Program-made: the position numbers and the translations under genes
Virus record (IMG/VR): IMGVR_UViG_3300044766_000005
Span: 1-43,394 of that record
From: a virus
Length of the DNA: 43,394 nt
Reading direction: 5' to 3' (one strand)
Shown here: piece after piece, positions 40,193 to 43,394 of the stretch
How the letters are laid out: every line of letters starts with the position of its first letter
Numbering within the stretch: position 1 is the first letter of the stretch
Notes under the pieces: model-generated
What the model was told of the DNA's origin: nothing
The model's database searches: none
The model's input: the letters and a program-made list of their open reading frames with translations, nothing else

Positions 40193-40381
40193 TCATGGTT
40201 GAGAAGTGCAGACCTTTGCAACGTAGGCTTTCTCTTCATCCGTGGCTGGTGCATTACCTGAGACCTGCATCAACCGATACAAGCAAGCACTTGCAATTGG
40301 GTCAACTGTAGTTTCAGAATTCCTTGCGTAACAGCCAGCAAGGCTTGCAATGAGAAAGAAAAGGATAACTAACTGCTTCAT
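40193..40381 (-). CDS. Small lipoprotein, possible o-spanin, 62 aa
   Basis: Starts in an ATGA overlap with the terminase stop (ATG at 40381, site GGAAAGGA). MKQLVILFFLIASLAGCYAR has a clear lipobox LAGC. The mature peptide is only about 46 residues with two more Cys (SACLYRLMQ, VCTSQP). Size suits an outer spanin (Rz1-type), although Rz1 is usually proline-rich and this one is not. It points to a Gram-negative host. Confidence 0.72.
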   Translation of the reverse strand: MKQLVILFFLIASLAGCYARNSETTVDPIASACLYRLMQVSGNAPATDEEKAYVAKVCTSQP

Positions 40382-42030
40382 GTTCGTCCTTTCCATGCCG
40401 GCGCGATCTTCAATAATTCATCCAACGTCATCTCACGCGGGCCACTCTTATTCCATATCCAAGGAGACTTCGGATTCTGTGCTGCATTCCCTTTCTTATC
40501 CAACTCGTCCATGATGGATTCAAGGGAGAATGGATTCTCCAGCTGTGACTCTACCTTCGTTGGATACTTTGCCATTTGCACTGCATATGCTAGAGCATCT
40601 AATAGATCATAGTGCTCAATGGCAGGGAACCAAGAAAGTTCTTTCAATAGATCCTTGAAATCCCTCCGTATGAATATCCGCCCACTGGCAAAGACTGGTT
40701 GCAATATCCCACTAACCCTTGCACTCTTCTTCTGCGTTGTGATTGCTTTTAGTTCAACAACATTGAAACTGATATTGTACCGGCGCATTGCCTCCCGCAA
40801 TGGATATGTAAGAATCTTCTGGAACGCAACGAACTCAATTCCAACTCGCCCTTTCCATGTCATGTATTGACGGATTATTTCCTCAATAAGTTCGTCTGTT
40901 CCAAGATTAGCTTTTCTTGCCTCAAGAACATATATGTTACGTTCTGCATCTGTGCCAACTGTCGCAATTGCAGAGAACGAATCTCCACGGCCAGTTGCAG
41001 GATCAACAGCAGTAAAACAGCGCAAACCGACCGGAGCAATATCGTAGAATCTATTCCAATCTGGCAGGAATGAACGAGCATCTTCATGGGTTGGATTATT
41101 GAGATATTGACACGAGAAAATAAACGGTCCTTGATCTTCCAAAATCGCGTTAAGATGTTCCAACGTGAATTCATCTTCCCCTAATCCATTCGTTGGAAAG
41201 ATTGCTTTACCGTCTTCAATGGCTGAACGCACTATGCATTCATACGCGAATGGATTGTCATTGCCCAACGACTGCTTACTTGAGTTATCAAGAATATGCT
41301 GGATAAGGTCATTATGACTCCACCGAGTTCCAATGATCGTATCAACGCCACGGGCAGGAGACACAAAAAGAGAATAGGAATGCTTGTGGAAATCAATAAC
41401 CTTCTGCATCTGCTCGGGGTAGAGGATGTGATCTTCATTGACCAGATCATCCTTTATCAGTTCATCATAATGCCGGCTGACTGCGCTACCGCCAATTCCA
41501 ATGCTCTCAATAGACGCCTCTGAATACGTCTTTGGACGGACAATTTCCATCTCCGTTGTGTTCCACCGCACCTTCCCGAAATCCGGTATAAGCTCCGGGA
41601 ACAGCCATTGGAACAAATCATTCTCTTCATAGACGCTCTGTATCTCCCGCAGGAACTTTGCAGCGTTAGTTGCTGTCGCACTTATAATAAGGATTCTTTG
41701 GTTCACATCGTTCAGCAACTTCCATATCGGGTACGCCTTCGTTGCCACTGTTGACTTGTAATGCCCCCGCGGCCACACTATCAACCTGCGGCGGACATCC
41801 CGGCGCTGCAACGTCTGGCACAGTGGCTTGTGCAGATACCGCGTCATCTTGTCGTACCCAAGAATCGCCGTTGCAAGGAAGAACAAGCTCTGTTTGCAAC
41901 GGGTTCGGCACATCTGGCGCAACTTCTCGGCCTTTGTCACATTCAGTTTCGACAATCCCTCCCGCAGCATCTCCGGTGTCATTGAGTCTATCAGCGACGG
42001 ATTGTAATAGGGATTGGTTGACACGGCCAT
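40378..42030 (-). CDS. terL: Terminase large subunit
   Basis: The 550-aa packaging motor has the ATPase with Walker A VWPRGHYKST (residues 86-94), the following TKAYPIWKLLND helix, and the Walker B region SRHYDELIKDDLVNEDH. The nuclease domain has CFTAVDPATGRGDSFSA (catalytic Asp), GIEFVAFQ and HYDLLDALAYAV (late Asp). GGAG lies before the ATG at 42030. The gene starts 365 bases before the end of the small-terminase frame, so both proteins would be read from the same DNA in two frames. It ends in an ATGA overlap with a lipoprotein gene. Confidence 0.93.
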   Translation of the reverse strand: MAVSTNPYYNPSLIDSMTPEMLREGLSKLNVTKAEKLRQMCRTRCKQSLFFLATAILGYDKMTRYLHKPLCQTLQRRDVRRRLIVWPRGHYKSTVATKAYPIWKLLNDVNQRILIISATATNAAKFLREIQSVYEENDLFQWLFPELIPDFGKVRWNTTEMEIVRPKTYSEASIESIGIGGSAVSRHYDELIKDDLVNEDHILYPEQMQKVIDFHKHSYSLFVSPARGVDTIIGTRWSHNDLIQHILDNSSKQSLGNDNPFAYECIVRSAIEDGKAIFPTNGLGEDEFTLEHLNAILEDQGPFIFSCQYLNNPTHEDARSFLPDWNRFYDIAPVGLRCFTAVDPATGRGDSFSAIATVGTDAERNIYVLEARKANLGTDELIEEIIRQYMTWKGRVGIEFVAFQKILTYPLREAMRRYNISFNVVELKAITTQKKSARVSGILQPVFASGRIFIRRDFKDLLKELSWFPAIEHYDLLDALAYAVQMAKYPTKVESQLENPFSLESIMDELDKKGNAAQNPKSPWIWNKSGPREMTLDELLKIAPAWKGRT

Positions 42031-42562
42031 TGATCTTCTCCGGCTGTGGAGTCACGTCCTTTTCAGTCAGCCCGTCTGCTTCCATATCTGCCAACAGCAA
42101 ACGCTCCAACCGTCCAAGGAACTTATCGTCAATCAATACAGTTCGTTGCGTCTTTTCAACCTTCTGAATCGGAGAGATTCCATTCATCCCCAATCCCCCC
42201 ATTATCGCCTTCAACCGCACACCTTCATTGGGGCTTTCAAGAGCAATCTGCAATAATCCATCAACCAAGAATGGAGAAGCCCCCATCAAACGGTCCCGTG
42301 TAACTTCCACGTCCCGCTCCATACCTTCCCCAAACTTCTGTATCTCTTCTTGTGCATCAGGACTATTGAGAATCTTATAAACGGAGGCAGGGCTTTTATG
42401 AACAACCTTGGCAATGCGATACGGTGAGAACCCTTGCAGGAACAACGAAATAACAATCCCGCGATCCCTGGAATTAACCAGCGACCACGTTGGATTCTGG
42501 TCCCAATCTCTGCTTGAATCAATTGCAGTTGCCGAGGGCAACGCATCACTTCTTTCCATCAT
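41666..42562 (-). CDS. terS: Terminase small subunit with long C-terminal overlap
   Basis: The start is placed at the ATG at 42562 after GGGGGA; the upstream frame to 42661 belongs to another gene's region. Residues 32-65 contain the DNA-binding helix-turn-helix (IVISLFLQGFSPYRIAKVVH, then KSPASVYKILNS), and residues 70-150 the helical oligomerisation region (FLVDGLLQIALESPNEGVRL). Up to residue 177 the chain looks like a normal TerS. The remaining 121 codons overlap the TerL gene in another frame and are Pro-, Asp-, Glu- and Val-rich. Whether this tail is made is open, but no earlier stop exists. Confidence 0.8.
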   Translation of the reverse strand: MMERSDALPSATAIDSSRDWDQNPTWSLVNSRDRGIVISLFLQGFSPYRIAKVVHKSPASVYKILNSPDAQEEIQKFGEGMERDVEVTRDRLMGASPFLVDGLLQIALESPNEGVRLKAIMGGLGMNGISPIQKVEKTQRTVLIDDKFLGRLERLLLADMEADGLTEKDVTPQPEKINGRVNQSLLQSVADRLNDTGDAAGGIVETECDKGREVAPDVPNPLQTELVLPCNGDSWVRQDDAVSAQATVPDVAAPGCPPQVDSVAAGALQVNSGNEGVPDMEVAERCEPKNPYYKCDSN

Positions 42563-42701
42563 TCCCCCGGCTCGCCACAATGAACAAAGGGGACCGTCTT
42601 GTAACAGCAACGGCCCCCGGCGCAACATCAGGGCAAACATCCCCCCGCATGATTGCACCACTAACCCCCTTGAACTTCTCCATGATCTCTCGCTTGGTCA
42701 T
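42546..42701 (-). CDS. Small first gene of the late region, 51 aa
   Basis: The ATG at 42701 lies six bases after GGAG and about 55 bases after the promoter -10. The product (MTKREIMEKFKGVSGAIMRG...) begins with a basic helix and is otherwise short with Val, Ala and Arg. It overlaps the small-terminase start by 17 bases. The longer frame from 42782 begins inside the promoter and is not used. Function unknown. Confidence 0.6.
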   Translation of the reverse strand: MTKREIMEKFKGVSGAIMRGDVCPDVAPGAVAVTRRSPLFIVASRGNDGKK

Positions 42702-42754
42702 TGACTGCTCCAACGATTCAATATTAGCACGGCTAGGCCCGTGGCGTCGAGGTA

Positions 42755-42782
42755 AATATAGCACATATCCGAGTCGTGTCAA
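42755..42782 (-). promoter_or_regulatory. Sigma70-type promoter for the late genes
   Basis: On the minus strand TTGACA (42782-42777), 16 bases and TATATT (42760-42755). It is the only clear promoter before the whole leftward late region. Its likeness to the early promoter at 5705 means late timing would need another factor, perhaps one acting at the inverted repeat at 42823-42858. Confidence 0.78.
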
Positions 42783-42822
42783 GGGGTAAAGTGGAGAAAA
42801 TGGAAACTATCATTCTATACCT

Positions 42823-42858
42823 TCTAGTCACTCTATACATTCACGGGAAATGACTAGA
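42823..42858. repeat. Inverted repeat upstream of the late promoter, operator candidate
   Basis: TCTAGTCA (42823-42830) and TGACTAGA (42851-42858) are perfect inverted copies 20 bases apart, 41 bases and more upstream of the late -35 element. TCTATAC is also repeated at 42814 and 42832. TCTAGTCA occurs once more in the origin region (913-920). An activator or repressor site is possible. Confidence 0.5.
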
Positions 42859-43143
42859 GTGTTTTGCAATAGCGCGGATATAGGAGTGCTTATAGTAAAC
42901 AGTGACGGGTGGCCTGGGGGGGTGGTGCCTCCCTGCCATGCCATTGTCCAGCGCCACAATAGACAATCATTGCAATAGTACAGCATTGCACTAGGGAATC
43001 AATGCAAATAAATTTTATCTTGTATCAAATGATTTTTTTGTTGCTTGCGCGAATGCGGTATCTCACTAGACGGGATGTTGCAAGGGCGAACAAGGGCAAA
43101 CGCTAGACTGGTGCATGGTGGGAGGAAAGGGAAGGGGAAATGG
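42859..43143. other. Intergenic stretch with no gene seen
   Basis: No frame has a ribosome site with protein-like content. It includes a G-rich run (GGGTGGCCTGGGGGGGTGG, from about 42906), several TGCAAT/ATTGCA words and an AT-rich tract with TTTTTTT near 43033-43039. Together with the flanking hairpin and promoter it separates the short leftward unit from the late unit. Confidence 0.5.
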
Positions 43144-43175
43144 AAACGGCTTGTCGGTGGATTGACAAGCCGTTT
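43144..43175 (-). terminator. Hairpin terminator after the leftward single-gene unit
   Basis: AAACGGCTTGTC (43144-43155) and GACAAGCCGTTT (43164-43175) form a perfect 12-bp stem with an 8-base loop. On the plus strand five T's follow the stem base; on the minus strand TTTCCATTTCC. It lies 20 bases after the stop at 43196, so it ends that gene and may act in both directions. Confidence 0.85.
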
Positions 43176-43195
43176 TTCGTCAGGTGGGCTAGTTG

Positions 43196-43394
43196 CTACT
43201 TCTTGGCATTGGCGAGGATTGACCGAGCCATTTCCTCGGTACAACCGAATTGAGTCATCATGCCCTTGATTAGTTCGGGCACTTCAAATTTCGCTTTGCC
43301 CGTCCGTGTTCCATGCGCGACATGCAGGGAGTTTCGGGCGGCCTGCAGGGAGAGGTTCTTGGCATAGGCGTTGGCATACTGGAGCAGGACGTTT
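43196..43394 (-). CDS. Conserved phage protein of unknown function, C-terminal part (gene crosses the window join)
   Basis: The frame enters from the right end and stops at TAG (43198-43196), ending TEEMARSILANAKK. It is the continuation of the gene starting at 378, of which the two copies overlap by 175 bases. In the overlap the two versions differ by one residue (Met here, Ile in the left copy). A perfect hairpin terminator follows the stop. See the entry at 1-378 for the whole protein. Confidence 0.8.
   Translation of the reverse strand, partial: NVLLQYANAYAKNLSLQAARNSLHVAHGTRTGKAKFEVPELIKGMMTQFGCTEEMARSILANAKK
43220..43394. repeat. Right copy of the terminal direct overlap
   Basis: Aligns without gaps to 1-175. 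The final 105 bases are identical to 71-175; the first 70 have nine differences. If this is an assembly overlap, the unit genome is 43,219 bases. Confidence 0.85.

Noticed and set aside
42702-42782. N-terminal extension of the first late gene to 42782
   Set aside because: It begins inside the -35 element of the late promoter and has no ribosome site.
42999-43244. Leftward 81-codon frame
   Set aside because: It spans the perfect hairpin terminator and the end of the leftward gene, and has no ribosome site.
1-43394. CRISPR array, integrase or lysogeny genes
   Set aside because: No regularly spaced identical repeats of 20 bases or more and no recombinase or CI-like repressor motifs were seen. 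The Cas4-like nuclease alone does not imply CRISPR.

Overview
The window looks like one nearly complete genome of a tailed double-stranded DNA phage. The last 175 bases (43220-43394) align without gaps to the first 175, so the sequence appears to close on itself at about 43.2 kb, and one leftward gene runs across the join. Portal, scaffold, capsid, a small adaptor-like protein, a tail-nozzle-like protein and very large glycine/alanine-rich internal proteins suggest a short-tailed (podovirus-like) virion; no tape measure, tail tube or tail-chaperone frameshift is seen. Two small lipoproteins, a small two-helix membrane protein and a single-domain M15 endolysin suggest a Gram-negative host. I see no integrase, repressor, tRNA or CRISPR array. 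The host cannot be named from the sequence.

Layout. (1) 379-1232 is a gene-free, AT-rich control region with clustered short repeats, including eight perfect copies of CCCATAAT or its complement, lying between diverging promoters. It is the best origin candidate. (2) 1233-16407 is a rightward early and replication region of small tightly packed genes, many joined by ATGA or TAATG overlaps, with a terminator and new promoter at 5650-5732. It holds a vWA protein, an M15 endolysin, several Cys-rich mini-proteins, a Cas4/RecB-like nuclease, a DUF3268 protein, a Sak4/RecA-like ATPase, a probable ssDNA-binding protein, a UDG-exonuclease-family A polymerase, MazG and a DUF3987 helicase-like protein. 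(3) 42782 down to 16382 is one long leftward late region: small and large terminase, a lysis-like cluster, fibre and accessory virion proteins, portal, zinc ribbon, scaffold, major capsid, adaptor, transglycosylase, nozzle-like and internal proteins, then a PurD-like ATP-grasp protein and a membrane/coiled-coil protein. (4) A short leftward unit (378 through the join to 43196) ends at a hairpin terminator that insulates the late promoter.

The replication genes form a coherent recombination and replication set, but two are rearranged. The Sak4-like ATPase has its Walker A motif at the C-terminus and starts with the segment that normally follows it, so it reads as a circular permutation. The family A DNA polymerase is cut just before catalytic motif A, with an intact mazG gene between the halves. 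These are the strongest candidates for something undescribed. Other unusual points are a 365-nt different-frame overlap of the terminase genes, long perfect RNA hairpins abutting ribosome binding sites, a PurD-like protein that seems to lack its ATP-grasp N-lobe, and strong enrichment of the word ATTGCA/TGCAAT. All family names come from reading motifs in the translations; no database search was run.
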